In this document: positions 1 to 9,618 of the stretch, in pieces
Layout of the letters: every line of letters begins with the position of its first letter
How positions within the stretch are numbered: the first letter of the stretch is position 1
Source: Pseudomonas sp. 5P_3.1_Bac2
GTDB taxonomy: Bacteria; Pseudomonadota; Gammaproteobacteria; Pseudomonadales; Pseudomonadaceae
Direction of reading: 5' to 3'
DNA: 64,000 bases
Assembly: GCF_025465995.1 (NCBI RefSeq)
Contig: NZ_JANLNY010000023.1
Location: 186,001 to 250,000 of the forward strand
Notes under the pieces: model-generated
What the model saw: the letters and a program-made list of their open reading frames with translations, nothing else
Told to the model about the DNA's origin: nothing
Database searches by the model: none
Position numbers and translations under genes: made by a program

Positions 1-35
1 AACACTCAACGAACAACGCTGACAGGACAAAAATT

Positions 36-917
36 ATGCGCTGGGAACGTGGCAGACGCAGTGACAACGTGGTGGACGAGCGCGGCAAGAGTGGCGGCAT
101 GCGCATCGGTGGCGGCAAGGGCCTGACCTTGGGCGGTGTCGCCATTATCGTGGTGATCGGCCTGATCAGCGGCCAAGACCCCATGCAGATCCTCGGCCAG
201 ATTGCCGGCCAAGCCATGCAGGGCGGTGGTGGCCAGGTCACCCAGTCCAGCGGTCCGGCGCCGGCGGCCAACGACCAACAGAGCGAGTTCGTGCGCTCGG
301 TGTTGGGCGACACCGAAGACACCTGGGGGCAAATCTTCCAGCAGGCAGGCAAACAGTATCGCGATCCGAAGCTGGTGCTGTTTCGCGGTGGGGTTAACTC
401 CGCTTGCGGCTTTGCCGACGCCGCCGTCGGGCCGTTCTACTGCCCGGGCGATCAGCAGGTGTATATCGACCTGAGCTTCTTCCAGGAACTGGAGCAACGC
501 TTCGGTGCCGCCGGCGACTTTGCCCAGGCCTATGTGATTGCCCACGAAGTTGGCCACCACGTGCAAACCCTGCTCGGCGTCTCGGCCAAGATCAACGCAG
601 CGCGCCAGCGCGGCCAGCAAATGGAAGGCGCCAACGGCCTGCTGGTACGGCAGGAGTTGCAGGCCGACTGCCTGGCTGGGGTTTGGGCGTTCCATGGCCA
701 GCAGCGTAACGACTGGCTCGAAGCCGGTGATTTAGAAGAAGCCCTGAACGCCGCCAACGCCATTGGTGATGACCGCCTGCAGAAGCAGTCACGCGGCCAA
801 GTGGTGCCGGACTCCTTCACCCACGGCAGCTCTGAGCAACGGGTGCGCTGGTTTAAAACCGGTTATGAAAGCGGGCAAATCAACCGCTGCGACACTTTTA
901 GCGCAGCACGCCTGTAA
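36..917 (+). CDS. ypfJ: Neutral zinc metallopeptidase, YpfJ family
   Basis: A 293-residue protein of the YpfJ/putative neutral zinc metallopeptidase family. It has a charged N-terminus (start MRWERGRRSDNV), one hydrophobic segment at about residues 28-45 (LTLGGVAIIVVIGLISG) and a periplasmic catalytic domain. The gluzincin-like HEVGHH motif is at residues 170-175, with the third ligand probably in the downstream QELQADCLAGVW stretch. The length matches the family. An AGGAC ribosome site lies just upstream of the ATG. It is monocistronic and ends against a strong hairpin shared with the convergent RIO kinase gene. The physiological substrate is unknown. Confidence 0.92.
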   Translation: MRWERGRRSDNVVDERGKSGGMRIGGGKGLTLGGVAIIVVIGLISGQDPMQILGQIAGQAMQGGGGQVTQSSGPAPAANDQQSEFVRSVLGDTEDTWGQIFQQAGKQYRDPKLVLFRGGVNSACGFADAAVGPFYCPGDQQVYIDLSFFQELEQRFGAAGDFAQAYVIAHEVGHHVQTLLGVSAKINAARQRGQQMEGANGLLVRQELQADCLAGVWAFHGQQRNDWLEAGDLEEALNAANAIGDDRLQKQSRGQVVPDSFTHGSSEQRVRWFKTGYESGQINRCDTFSAARL

Positions 918-922
918 CAGCA

Positions 923-946
923 CTAGGCCGCCTTACGGCGGCCTAG
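923..946. terminator. Perfect 10-bp hairpin between convergent genes
   Basis: CTAGGCCGCC, loop TTAC, then GGCGGCCTAG form a perfect stem just after the ypfJ stop and before the stop of the convergent RIO kinase gene. Neither side has a strong T-tract, so it may work as a weak bidirectional terminator or an mRNA 3'-end stabiliser. Confidence 0.6.
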
Positions 947-971
947 TTCAAGTCCAAGAGCACTCAAGCAG

Positions 972-1859
972 CTATTGCGCCCAAGGCGGTGGCGGCTCCT
1001 CACCCTTGGGTTCATCTTCGGCGTTAAGCAAGGCTTGGCGCCGCGCTTCATCGGCCAACGCGGCTTTGATCTCGCGCAGCACCGCATCCACGTCAGCGCT
1101 CTCTTGCGGGTCATTAAACTCGCCGGTCAACTGAGTCTCGGGAGTCAACTCGCCGGCCTCATACAACGCCCACATTTCTTTCGCGTACTTGGTGTATTTC
1201 AGCTCCGGAGCGAACTGACCAAAGTACTCGGCCATGTTGCGCACATCGCGCTCGAGCATCTTAAAGGCGTGGTTGTTGCCCGCCGCATCCACCGCTTGCG
1301 GCAAATCGATAATCACCGGGCCATTGGGGTCGAGCAGCACGTTGAATTCCGATAAGTCGCCGTGGACTAAGCCGGCGCAGAGCATCTTGACCACTTCCTG
1401 AATCATAAAGGCGTGGAACTCGCGGGCATCGTCCGGGTGCAGGTCAACATCGTTGAGGCGTGGCGCCGCATCGCCCTCACCGTCGTCGACCATTTCCATC
1501 AGCAGCACGCCTTCCAAGAAGTCATACGGCTTAGGCACGCGCACACCGGCGTTGGCCAGACGGAACAGGGCGGCGACCTCGGCATTTTGCCAAGCGTCTT
1601 CCTGGCCCTTACGACCGTATTTGGAGCCCTTGGCCATGGCCCGCGCATCGCGGCTGTTACGTACCTTGCGGCCTTCCTGATACTCAGCGGCTTGGCGGAA
1701 ACTGCGTTTATTGGCTTCTTTGTAGACCTTAGCGCAGCGCAACTCATCACCACAGCGCACCACATACACCGCCGCTTCCTTGCCACTCATCAACGGGCGT
1801 ACCACTTCATCGACCAACCCAGCTTCCACCAGGGGTTCAATACGTTTTGGCGTCTTCAT
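972..1859 (-). CDS. RIO1-family serine protein kinase
   Basis: A 295-residue cytoplasmic RIO kinase of the PA4780 type. The RIO nucleotide loop SGKEAAVY is at about residues 25-32, the catalytic HGDLSEFN at about 165-172, and the metal-binding IDLPQA about 15 residues further on. These three motifs are diagnostic of RIO kinases, which lack the classical activation loop. The C-terminus is acidic and proline-rich (EEPPPPWAQ), probably disordered. The gene stands alone, convergent with ypfJ. Bacterial RIO substrates are mostly unknown, so the specific role is not assigned. Confidence 0.92.
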   Translation of the reverse strand: MKTPKRIEPLVEAGLVDEVVRPLMSGKEAAVYVVRCGDELRCAKVYKEANKRSFRQAAEYQEGRKVRNSRDARAMAKGSKYGRKGQEDAWQNAEVAALFRLANAGVRVPKPYDFLEGVLLMEMVDDGEGDAAPRLNDVDLHPDDAREFHAFMIQEVVKMLCAGLVHGDLSEFNVLLDPNGPVIIDLPQAVDAAGNNHAFKMLERDVRNMAEYFGQFAPELKYTKYAKEMWALYEAGELTPETQLTGEFNDPQESADVDAVLREIKAALADEARRQALLNAEDEPKGEEPPPPWAQ

Positions 1860-1955
1860 CGCAGTTAATCATGGTCCCTATGTGGCCAAAGAAGGTGTTG
1901 GGGCTTGTTATACGGCAAACCGTCGGCAGCGCCCAGCCTGTGATACGCACCCGAC

Positions 1956-2846
1956 TCAATTGCTCAACAAATGTTTGCGCAATGCCTCAATCGCATAACG
2001 AACCTTAGCCGGTTGCGCCTCTCGCCGGGGCGTCACCAGATACACGCCCATGGGCGGCAACTGCCAGTCAGCCAAGAGCACTTGCAGGCTGCCATTGGCA
2101 AGCAAATGCCGCACCTCATCCTCTGGCTGCAGCGATACGCCCATGCCAGCCAACGTCAGCTCACGGATGGCGATGATGTTATTGCAGCCGATGCGGCTTT
2201 CCAGGCGCAGTTTACTGGTCTGCTGCTGTGGGCCTTGCAGGTGCAACTGGGTGTAACCACCGTCGTCGTTTAAGCTCAGCCAGTCGCAGCTAAGCAAGTC
2301 TTCCGGTCGGCTGATCGGGGCCTTGTGGTGCAGGTAGCTGGGGGCGACACAGAACAGCAGGCGCGTGTCGCCAATATGCCGCGCCACCAGGCTGGAGTCA
2401 TCCATCTGGCCGACCCGGATAGCCAGATCGATACGCTGCTCGACCAGATCAAGCTGCTCGTCATGTACCAGTACTTTCAGGCGCAAGCCCGGGTGCAAGC
2501 GCAGTAACGGCGCCAGCGCTCTGCCCAATTGCGCTCCGGCAAACCCGGCGGGCGTGGTAATGCGCAGCTCGCCGACCGGCGCATCGCGCAGCTCAGCCAG
2601 GCGCTGTTGCGCTTCATTGGCCAGAGCCAAAACCTGTGCGCAGCTTTCATAAAAGCTGGCCCCGGCCTCGGTGAGGGTGAGCTTGCGGGTGGTTCGGTGT
2701 AACAGGCTGACTTTAGTGTTGTCCTCTAATTTACGGATCTGCTGACTCACGGCCGAGGGCGTCATCCCCAACACTTCAGCGGCGCCCACCATGGAGCCGC
2801 AATCCACCACGGTGGCAAACACCGCCATATGCTTAAGCTGCTCCAT
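1956..2846 (-). CDS. LysR-family transcriptional regulator
   Basis: A 296-residue LysR regulator. The N-terminal winged helix-turn-helix spans about residues 1-60 (AAEVLGMTPSAVSQQIRKLE), with a periplasmic-binding-like effector domain from about residue 90. It belongs to the group with WQLPP...YLVTP near the C-terminus that often controls oxidoreductases. It is divergent from the NAD(P)-binding oxidoreductase at 2959, its likely target. A 7-bp inverted repeat abutting its start codon is a good operator candidate, suggesting autoregulation. The effector is unknown. Confidence 0.93.
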   Translation of the reverse strand: MEQLKHMAVFATVVDCGSMVGAAEVLGMTPSAVSQQIRKLEDNTKVSLLHRTTRKLTLTEAGASFYESCAQVLALANEAQQRLAELRDAPVGELRITTPAGFAGAQLGRALAPLLRLHPGLRLKVLVHDEQLDLVEQRIDLAIRVGQMDDSSLVARHIGDTRLLFCVAPSYLHHKAPISRPEDLLSCDWLSLNDDGGYTQLHLQGPQQQTSKLRLESRIGCNNIIAIRELTLAGMGVSLQPEDEVRHLLANGSLQVLLADWQLPPMGVYLVTPRREAQPAKVRYAIEALRKHLLSN

Positions 2847-2865
2847 TATTAAGCTCCACTTAATA
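2847..2865. promoter_or_regulatory. Candidate LysR operator (inverted repeat)
   Basis: TATTAAG, five bases, CTTAATA: a perfect 7-bp dyad with the T-N11-A arrangement typical of LysR sites. It ends directly at the lysR start codon and lies about 95 bp upstream of the divergent oxidoreductase start. Its position fits negative autoregulation and divergent activation; this is inferred only. Confidence 0.55.
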
Positions 2866-2958
2866 GTTAAAGCCTTTTTAGCCTATTTTTCCGGGCATTA
2901 TCCAGTTGCGATTATAGACACCTGTTTGCAGCACTCCCCTTTTTCCAGGAGCAGGTTT

Positions 2959-3600
2959 ATGAAATTCGCATTAATTGGCGCCAGTGGCTTTGTAGGCGCC
3001 GCCGTACTGCAGGAAGCCCTTAACCGAGGTCATCAGGTCACCGGTATCGTTCGCCATCCGGAAAAACTGCCCAGCCATCCGAACCTTACCGCCCTCGCCG
3101 GCGATGCTTACGATCAAGACGCGCTAGCCGCACAACTGAGCGGTCACGACGCGGTCATCCACGCCTTTAACCCAGGCTGGGGCAGCGCTGAGATTCGCCA
3201 GAACTTTATCAAGGGCAGCCGCGCCATCATCGACGCCACCAAACAAGCGCAGGTGCAGCGCCTGCTGATCGTCGGCGGAGCCGGCAGCCTGTACGTGGAG
3301 CCTAACCTGCAGTTGATCGATACAGCGGACTTCCCTGCCGAGTACCGCGAGGGCGCCGAAGGTGCGCGGCAAACCCTGCGCATGATCCAAGAAGAGCCTG
3401 AGCTGGTCTGGAGCTTTATCTCGCCCCCCGCTCTGCTGACCCCTGGCGAGCGCACCGGCAAGTTTCGCATCGGCGATAACCAACTGCTGATGACTGGCGG
3501 CCAGCCAGCCAGCATCACGGTGGCCGATCTCGCCGCCGCCATCGTCGATGAGCTGGAGCGTCCTCATCATCTGCGCCAACACTTCACCGTGGGCTATTAA
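2959..3600 (+). CDS. NAD(P)-dependent oxidoreductase (NmrA/SDR-a type)
   Basis: A 213-residue atypical short-chain dehydrogenase with the N-terminal dinucleotide motif GASGFVGAAV (residues 7-16) in a Rossmann fold (NAD(P)H-binding, YwnB-like group). The start at 2959 is chosen because AGGAGCAGG lies just upstream and the nucleotide-binding strand then begins at residue 2; the longer in-frame reading runs into the divergent lysR gene. The typical Tyr-x3-Lys catalytic pair is not obvious, so it may be a quinone/flavin reductase-like or NADP-sensing protein. Likely controlled by the divergent LysR regulator. Confidence 0.88.
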   Translation: MKFALIGASGFVGAAVLQEALNRGHQVTGIVRHPEKLPSHPNLTALAGDAYDQDALAAQLSGHDAVIHAFNPGWGSAEIRQNFIKGSRAIIDATKQAQVQRLLIVGGAGSLYVEPNLQLIDTADFPAEYREGAEGARQTLRMIQEEPELVWSFISPPALLTPGERTGKFRIGDNQLLMTGGQPASITVADLAAAIVDELERPHHLRQHFTVGY

Positions 3601-3626
3601 GCCTGCGGCCTTTACCGGAGTCCTGT

Positions 3627-3908
3627 ATGTCGCTTACCCGCAGCAGCTTTGTCGCCACCGCCAGCCCGGCGCGCTATATCAGCCGCCTGTGCAAACATTT
3701 CGCGCATAAGGTGCCGGTCAGCTTCGACGAGCAGCAAGGCCGCGTTGAATTCGAGCGCGGCCTGGGGCTGCTCAAGGCCCAAGCCAACGGCTTAACCCTG
3801 AGCGTCGAAGCCGCCGACGCCGAAGCGCTGGAGCATGTCAAAGCGGTCATGGAGCGCCACTTTGTCCGCGTCGCCTGGCAGGAAGCACTCAGCCTGAGCT
3901 GGCAATAA
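3627..3908 (+). CDS. DUF2218 domain protein
   Basis: A 93-residue single-domain DUF2218 protein, with the family signature RYISRLCKHFAHKV near the N-terminus and a GLGLLKA core. Function is unknown; members often lie near siderophore or metal-uptake genes. It begins 26 bp after the oxidoreductase stop, so co-transcription is likely. A CCGGAG ribosome site precedes the ATG. Confidence 0.85.
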   Translation: MSLTRSSFVATASPARYISRLCKHFAHKVPVSFDEQQGRVEFERGLGLLKAQANGLTLSVEAADAEALEHVKAVMERHFVRVAWQEALSLSWQ

Positions 3909-4009
3909 CGGCTAACCCGCCGCCCTTAGGCTGAGTTTAAAAGTCAGATGTGCATTGGCAGCATGGCAGCCAACCTCGACAATCAAGGTCAGCCCAAGGA
4001 GTTCTGCCC

Positions 4010-5056
4010 ATGCTCGATCCTGATCGTTGCTGGCACGCTGTGTGTCAGCGTGATGTGAGTCAAACCGACGCCTTTGTCTTTGCCGTCAGTAGCACCGGTA
4101 TTTATTGCCGCCCCGACTGCCCGGCACGCCGGCCCTTACGGAGCAATGTCAGTTTTTTTGCCGATGCCGCCGCCGCCAGCGCCGCCGGTTTTCGTCCGTG
4201 CCGGCGGTGCGCGCCCCATGGGCCGAGCCCGGCGCAGCAGATGGATGCCTTGGTCAGCGCCGCCGTGCAGCTACTCGACAGCGCCGAGCCGCTTAGCCTC
4301 AGCCAACTGGCTGTGCGCATTGGCCTGTCAGCCTCCCACTTAGTGCGCGCCTTTAAGCAGCGTACCGGCCTGACGCCCCATGCCTGGCAACGGGCGCGCC
4401 GCCGCGAACGCGCCGAGCAGCTGTTGCCCGCAGCCAGTAGCGTGTTGGCCGCCAGCTTAGCCAGTGGCCTGCCCGATACCCGCGCCCTGCACCATGCCCA
4501 GCAAGCCCTGGCGCCACACCAGCTACGCCAGCAAGCGGCAGGTGAAACCCTGCGCTACGCCATCGCGCCTTGCGCCCTTGGCCAGGTGCTGTTGGCCGCC
4601 AGCTCAGGCGGCGTGTGTGCGGTGCTATTTGCCGATACCAGGCAAGCGCTGGAGAGCGAGCTGCAGCAGCGTTTTGCCGCCGCCCAATTGATCTTGGATG
4701 AAGAGCATCTGGCGCCCTGGCTTGAACAATTACTCAAGCAAATCGCCGAGCCCGCCCGCGCCGCGCAGTTGCCGCTGGATATGCGCGGCACGGTGTTTCA
4801 GCAGCAAATTTGGCAGCAGCTTAGGCTGATCCCCAGCGGCGAGACCCGCACCTACGCGCAACTGGCCGCCACCGTCGGCAGCCACCCTCGCGCCGTCGCC
4901 CGGGCCTGCGCCAGTAATCCGCTGGGCCTGATCGTGCCTTGTCATCGGGTCATCGCCAGCAACGGCAGCCTTAGCGGCTACCGCTGGGGCATTGCGCGCA
5001 AACAACAGCTGCTCGCCCAAGAACAGCAAGCCAAGACAGCAGCGCGAGAGGAATGA
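4010..5056 (+). CDS. ada: Ada-type bifunctional DNA-repair methyltransferase/transcriptional regulator
   Basis: A 348-residue protein with three Ada modules. An N-terminal zinc domain has the four cysteines of GIYCRPDCPARRP and FRPCRRC, the first being the methyl-phosphotriester acceptor. An AraC-type helix-turn-helix lies around residues 80-140. A C-terminal O6-alkylguanine transferase has the active-site motif IVPCHRVIA. The start at 4010 follows an AAGGA site and aligns with family N-termini (MLDPDRCWHAV); an ATG 60 bp upstream lacks a ribosome site. Both methyl-acceptor cysteines are present, so both repair and the methylation-activated regulatory response are expected. No alkB neighbour is seen. 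Confidence 0.92.
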   Translation: MLDPDRCWHAVCQRDVSQTDAFVFAVSSTGIYCRPDCPARRPLRSNVSFFADAAAASAAGFRPCRRCAPHGPSPAQQMDALVSAAVQLLDSAEPLSLSQLAVRIGLSASHLVRAFKQRTGLTPHAWQRARRRERAEQLLPAASSVLAASLASGLPDTRALHHAQQALAPHQLRQQAAGETLRYAIAPCALGQVLLAASSGGVCAVLFADTRQALESELQQRFAAAQLILDEEHLAPWLEQLLKQIAEPARAAQLPLDMRGTVFQQQIWQQLRLIPSGETRTYAQLAATVGSHPRAVARACASNPLGLIVPCHRVIASNGSLSGYRWGIARKQQLLAQEQQAKTAAREE

Positions 5057-5091
5057 GGCAGCGGGCAGCTTGAGCGCTGCCCGCTAACACC

Positions 5092-7005
5092 TTAGGTCGA
5101 CAGGTAGGACGAGCGGGTCAGGCCCAGGCGCAGGGCATCGAGGAACTGGGTGCGCTCGCGACTGCTGATCTTGGCGCTGGCCACTTTATCGCGGTAATGG
5201 GTCATCAACTCCTCCGGCGACAGGTGCACGTAGCGCAGCATGTCTTCGATGGTGTCGTGGGTCTCAATGCCGGCGTGGTACACGCTGCCGTTGGGGTTCT
5301 GGTAGATGTTCACCGAGTCGGTGTCGCCGAACAGGTTGTGCATATCGCCCAGGATTTCCTGGTAGGCGCCCACGAGGAAGATCCCCAGCAGGTAGTCCTC
5401 GCCTTCGCGCACCTCATGCACCGGCAGGCTGGTCTCGATGCTCTGCTCGTCGACGTACTGACGAATCTTGCCGTCGGAGTCGCAGGTCAGGTCTTGCAGC
5501 ACGGCACGGCGCATCGGCTCTTCGTCCAGGCGGTTGAGCGGCAGAATCGGCAGAATCTGGCCGATGGCCCAGGTGTCCGGCAGGCTCTGGAATACCGAGA
5601 AGTTGCAGATGTACTTATCCGCCAGCTTGTCGTTGAGTTCATCCAGCACCTGGCGATGGGAACGCTGCCGTGCTTTAAGTGAGTTGTGCAGGCGCCGGCA
5701 CACGGCGAAGTAGCACTGCTCGCCTAAAGCTTTTTCGGTCAGGCTGAGCTTGCCGTCAGCGTACTGGGTGGCCACGTCGCCCATATAGTGGGTGGCGCGC
5801 CAGTAGGTTTCGGTGACCATTTCCAAGTCGGTCGGGCCCAGCAGCTCGGCCAGGTTGCGTACCGGCTCCGGCAGGCTATCGAGGTCGTCGATTTGCGGCA
5901 CTTCGTCGTTGTGCCGCTCGACGTCGGTGACCTGCACCACCAGCATGGCGTGGTGCGCGGTCAGCGAGCGGCCGCTTTCCGAGAAGATGTGCGGATGCGG
6001 CAGCTCCTGGGCATCGCAGAACTCTTTGAGCATACCCACCACCACGCCGGCGTAGTCTTCCATGGCGTAGTTGATCGAGCTGGCATTGCGCGAGTGGGTA
6101 CCGTCGTAGTCCACCCCCAGGCCGCCGCCAACGTCGATATGATCGACCGGCAGGCCGAGGCTGCGCAGCTCGCCGTAATAACGGATGGCCTCTTTGAAGC
6201 CGTGCTGGTAGTCGGCCAGGTTGGCGATCTGCGAGCCCATATGGAAGTGCAGCAGACGGATGCCTTGATCCAGCCCGGCAGCGCTAAAGCGCTCGACCAC
6301 CGACAGCAACTGCGCGGCGGACAAACCGAACTTGGACTTCTCCCCACCGGTGTCCGCCCACTTCGACGAAGCCAGGGAGGACAAGCGCACGCGCAGACCG
6401 ATCTGCGGCGCGACTTTAAGCTCCGCCGCCTCGTCGATCACCAGCTGCACTTCGGATTCTTTCTCGATGACGATAAACACCTTGTGGCCGAGCTTCTGCC
6501 CCATCAGTGCCAGCTTGATAAATTCACGGTCTTTATAGCCGTTGCAGACGATGGTGCCGCCCTTCGGTGCCAGCGCCAGCACGGCCATCAGCTCAGGCTT
6601 GGAGCCGGCTTCCAGACCAATCGAGACGTTCTCGGTGGCGATGATGTTTTCCACCACCGCCTCTTGCTGGTTGACCTTGATCGGGTACAGCGCGGTGTAG
6701 CCGCTTTGGTATTCGAGGCGGGCGATATTCGCGTCGAAGGCGCCGGTCAGCTGGCGCACGCGGTTTTGCAGGATGTCCGGAAAGCGCACCAGCAAGGGCA
6801 GGCTCAGACCGCTGGAGCGCAGCTCGGCGACTTGCTCGTAGAGGTCGATCGGCGTGCTTTGCGGGCCGTTAGGGCGCACTTCAACCCGGCCTTGCTCGTT
6901 AATCGCGAAATAACCCGCGCCCCAGTGACGGATGCCATAAACACCGCGACTGTCGGCAACCGTCCACTGACTGCCGTCATCTTTGCGTGTGCGTCGTGCA
7001 GACAT
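5092..7005 (-). CDS. speA: Biosynthetic arginine decarboxylase
   Basis: A 637-residue fold-III PLP enzyme converting arginine to agmatine for putrescine synthesis. The PLP-binding lysine lies in [12 protein letters not shown] near residue 105, followed by the glycine-rich phosphate-binding [14 protein letters not shown]. Length and motifs match SpeA closely. The gene is monocistronic, with convergent ada downstream and about 120 bp to the Sui1 gene upstream. Confidence 0.97.
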   Translation of the reverse strand: MSARRTRKDDGSQWTVADSRGVYGIRHWGAGYFAINEQGRVEVRPNGPQSTPIDLYEQVAELRSSGLSLPLLVRFPDILQNRVRQLTGAFDANIARLEYQSGYTALYPIKVNQQEAVVENIIATENVSIGLEAGSKPELMAVLALAPKGGTIVCNGYKDREFIKLALMGQKLGHKVFIVIEKESEVQLVIDEAAELKVAPQIGLRVRLSSLASSKWADTGGEKSKFGLSAAQLLSVVERFSAAGLDQGIRLLHFHMGSQIANLADYQHGFKEAIRYYGELRSLGLPVDHIDVGGGLGVDYDGTHSRNASSINYAMEDYAGVVVGMLKEFCDAQELPHPHIFSESGRSLTAHHAMLVVQVTDVERHNDEVPQIDDLDSLPEPVRNLAELLGPTDLEMVTETYWRATHYMGDVATQYADGKLSLTEKALGEQCYFAVCRRLHNSLKARQRSHRQVLDELNDKLADKYICNFSVFQSLPDTWAIGQILPILPLNRLDEEPMRRAVLQDLTCDSDGKIRQYVDEQSIETSLPVHEVREGEDYLLGIFLVGAYQEILGDMHNLFGDTDSVNIYQNPNGSVYHAGIETHDTIEDMLRYVHLSPEELMTHYRDKVASAKISSRERTQFLDALRLGLTRSSYLST

Positions 7006-7127
7006 TGAAATCTCCCTTGAGTGGCGATGAAGGCCAGGCCGAGCCTGGGGATAAAGATTAAGGTGAGCAAATGACGATTGCTCGGCAATTGACCCTTGGT
7101 CAGCCGAGTAAGTTTAGAACGCCAGAG

Positions 7128-7499
7128 TCAGCCGCCCGACTTCTTGGCTTTGAAGCCTTGTTTGATCAGCTCAGCCAGCAGCAGATCGACGTGATCACCT
7201 TGAATCTCGATCACCCCGTCTTTCAGCGCGCCACCACAGCCACAGCGCTTTTTCAGCACGCTGGCCAGCTCCCGCAACGGCTCTGCCGCTAACGGCACGC
7301 CGGTGATGGTGGTGACGGTCTTGCCGCCACGGCCTTTGGTTTCCCGCCGTACCCGGGCAATGCCGTCGCCTTCAGGAATCTGACTGTGCTTACAGATACA
7401 GGCGTCCACCGGCTGGCTGCAGTCCGGGCAATGCCGACCGCTGTCAGTGGAATACACCAAGCCGCTTAACGCAGCGAATGAAGAAGCTTTCTTGACCAC
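7128..7499 (-). CDS. Translation initiation factor Sui1/YciH family
   Basis: A 123-residue Sui1/eIF1-like protein. A GTG start at 7499 is preferred: it has a GAGGAC ribosome site at a good distance and gives the family N-terminus VKKASSFAALSGLVYST. An upstream ATG at 7571 would add 24 unconserved residues. A CPDCSQPVDACIC cysteine cluster probably binds zinc, and the SUI1 domain carries GRGGKTVTTITGVPL and the CGCGG motif. Bacterial homologues are proposed to affect start-site fidelity; direct evidence is limited. The region to 7698 holds no further gene. Confidence 0.88.
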   Translation of the reverse strand: MVKKASSFAALSGLVYSTDSGRHCPDCSQPVDACICKHSQIPEGDGIARVRRETKGRGGKTVTTITGVPLAAEPLRELASVLKKRCGCGGALKDGVIEIQGDHVDLLLAELIKQGFKAKKSGG

Positions 7500-7698
7500 C
7501 GGCAGGTCCTCGAAGGGGTCAGGATAGCGACTGGCCGTCTGCCCACACGGGCAACGACCGCGAAGCCCCACTCTGGCAGGGGCAGCGCATCCTGCTGGGC
7601 AGGATTTAAAAGGTCGCGCAGTGTACCGGCAAACCCGGCGCCTGCTAAGAGCAAAAATGCGCCAATAAGCGCTGGATTAGCGACGCCGCAGCAAGGCG

Positions 7699-8241
7699 TT
7701 AAGCGCCGCGCTGCTGCAGAAACTCCTGCAGGGCGCGTAAAGAATCGGGGCAGTAGTCGTGCTGTTGGGCATCGCGCATGACCTGATCAAGCTCGATAAA
7801 GCGCGCCTGCAGCACTTCTTCGCGCTGCAACTGCAACGGGCTGTCGCTGACCGCCCGGTACACCCGGCCCCACAGACGGCTTTCGGCGCCGTCATAAAAG
7901 AACTGGCCGCAGGGCTCAAGTAGCGCATCGCTAATGCCCAGTTCTTCGGCCAGTTCGCGCTGGGCGCAGCTCAGATAATCCTCACCAGCCGCCACCATGC
8001 CGCCGGCCGCCACATCCCAATAGCCGGGATACAGAGCCTTGCTCAGGGTGCGCTGATGCACGCAGAGCTGCCCGGCCCGGTTAAACAAAAGGATGTAGGT
8101 GCAGCGACCGATTAGATGCCGCTCGCGCAGCTCCTGCCGGGACAGTGCGCCCAAAGGACGGTCTTGCTCATCGACCCAGGCGACTAACTCGGCATCCGAG
8201 GCCGCGCGGTGCACGGCCTCGGCAGCGGACCAAGGGTCCAT
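7699..8241 (-). CDS. Nudix hydrolase, YfcD-like
   Basis: A 180-residue Nudix protein. The Nudix box runs from GGMVAAGEDYL through RELAEELGI (about residues 80-103) with all Glu ligands kept. The N-terminal ELVAWVDEQDRPLGALSRQEL resembles YfcD and isopentenyl-diphosphate isomerase-type Nudix proteins. The substrate is not evident. Its ATG shares one base with the stop of the upstream DUF2333 gene (TAATG), implying translational coupling in one operon. Confidence 0.92.
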   Translation of the reverse strand: MDPWSAAEAVHRAASDAELVAWVDEQDRPLGALSRQELRERHLIGRCTYILLFNRAGQLCVHQRTLSKALYPGYWDVAAGGMVAAGEDYLSCAQRELAEELGISDALLEPCGQFFYDGAESRLWGRVYRAVSDSPLQLQREEVLQARFIELDQVMRDAQQHDYCPDSLRALQEFLQQRGA

Positions 8242-9299
8242 TAGCCTTGCGACAGCAGTTGGCGCAGATCAATCAGCCCGGCGTTGGCGCGGGAGATATA
8301 GTTGGCCATGACCAACGAGTGGTTAGCCAACAGACCGTAACCGCTGCCATTGAGCACCATTGGGCTCCACAGGGTTTCCTGCGCGGCTTCCAGCTCACGG
8401 ATGATCTGCCGCACGCTGACGGCAGCGTTTTTCTTCGCCAGTACATCGGCGAAATCGATTTCGATGGCATGCAGCAAGTGCGACAGCGCCCACGCCTGGC
8501 CACGCGCTTCATAGAACACGTTGTCGATCTGCAGCCAAGGCGTCTCGACATTCACCCCTTGGGTGAACTCAGTTTTGCCATCCGCAGCGGACGACTCATC
8601 GGCAGCCGTGTTCAGGCTAACCCGGCCGACGCTGGCCGACAGGCGCTGCGACAGCGAGCCCAAACGGGTTGCGGCATCGCCCAGCCAGTTATTGAGGTTA
8701 TCGGCGCGGGTGTAGAAGCGCACATCGCTGCCTTCTGGGTTGCTCAAGCGCGCCAGGTAACGGTCCAGCGACTTGATGCCTTCGCCGTATTCCGACTCAG
8801 ACGATGGCAGTGCCCAGCTCTTGTTATCGAAGTTAAAGCGCTGCTCGGCTTTGACCAGATCCGGACTTTCAGTGGATTGCGACTGCGAACGGGTGAAGTC
8901 TTTACGCAGCGCCCGCGCCATATCGCGGATCTGCACCAGCACGCCCAGCTCCCAGCTCGGCATGTTGTCCAGCCACAGGCCGGGCGGTGCCAGGTCGTTA
9001 GAGAGGTAGCCACCGGGCTTATTGAGCAAGGTGCCGGCCAGTTGTTTCAGGGTTTCCACCGTGGTGTAGCCGTTCACCACTTTGCGCCCTGCGGCTTCAG
9101 CAGCGGCATCAGCGCGTTGCTGCACAGGGAACAGGCCCGGCTCTTGGCTCCAGTACCAGCCCACCAGCAAGGCTGCCAGCAAGTACAGACCAAGGAGCAC
9201 ACCGACCGTGCGCACGAACCAGCCACCGGCGAAATAGCTACGGGTAGTATCGACTGTGTCTGCCGCGGCATCGGCAGTGCGGTTTTTCCAATCCAACAT
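8241..9299 (-). CDS. DUF2333 family inner-membrane protein
   Basis: A 352-residue protein with one N-terminal transmembrane helix (FVRTVGVLLGLYLLAALLVGWYW, about residues 24-46) and a large periplasmic helical domain typical of DUF2333. The start at 9299 (MLDWKNRTADAA) is preferred: the frame stays open for another 384 bases upstream, but that extension is Cys/Ser/Arg-rich and unlike the family. Function is unknown. It is translationally coupled to the Nudix gene and divergent from the diguanylate cyclase gene. Confidence 0.87.
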   Translation of the reverse strand: MLDWKNRTADAAADTVDTTRSYFAGGWFVRTVGVLLGLYLLAALLVGWYWSQEPGLFPVQQRADAAAEAAGRKVVNGYTTVETLKQLAGTLLNKPGGYLSNDLAPPGLWLDNMPSWELGVLVQIRDMARALRKDFTRSQSQSTESPDLVKAEQRFNFDNKSWALPSSESEYGEGIKSLDRYLARLSNPEGSDVRFYTRADNLNNWLGDAATRLGSLSQRLSASVGRVSLNTAADESSAADGKTEFTQGVNVETPWLQIDNVFYEARGQAWALSHLLHAIEIDFADVLAKKNAAVSVRQIIRELEAAQETLWSPMVLNGSGYGLLANHSLVMANYISRANAGLIDLRQLLSQG

Positions 9300-9618
9300 G
9301 CTGTGGGTCCTTTTACTCAAATTACGAAGCGCGCTGCGCCAAGGGATCAGCCCTGAGACAGCAAATATGACCACAAGCCCTAACCAGGGTTGCGCAATTG
9401 TTCTGCATGGTAGACCAAGCGTAGCTGACTCAAGCCTGCTAGAGCCACCACTAAGGGCCTTGCACCTGGCAATTGCGGCACAAGCAGAGCTAGAGCGGGC
9501 GGCGCCTGCAGGCGAATAAATTTTGGCGTCATAAGATCGACAAAGCTTCGCAAAGGCAAACGACAATGTTAGGGTTGCCATCACTACGACATCACCATGC
9601 CACTCAGCGAAGACGGCC
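9300..9618. other. Divergent intergenic region without recognised gene
   Basis: About 320 bp between the divergent starts of DUF2333 and the diguanylate cyclase. Open frames on both strands here have atypical composition and match nothing I recognise. It must hold promoters for both sides, but I could not pick a convincing -35/-10 pair. Confidence 0.5.
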
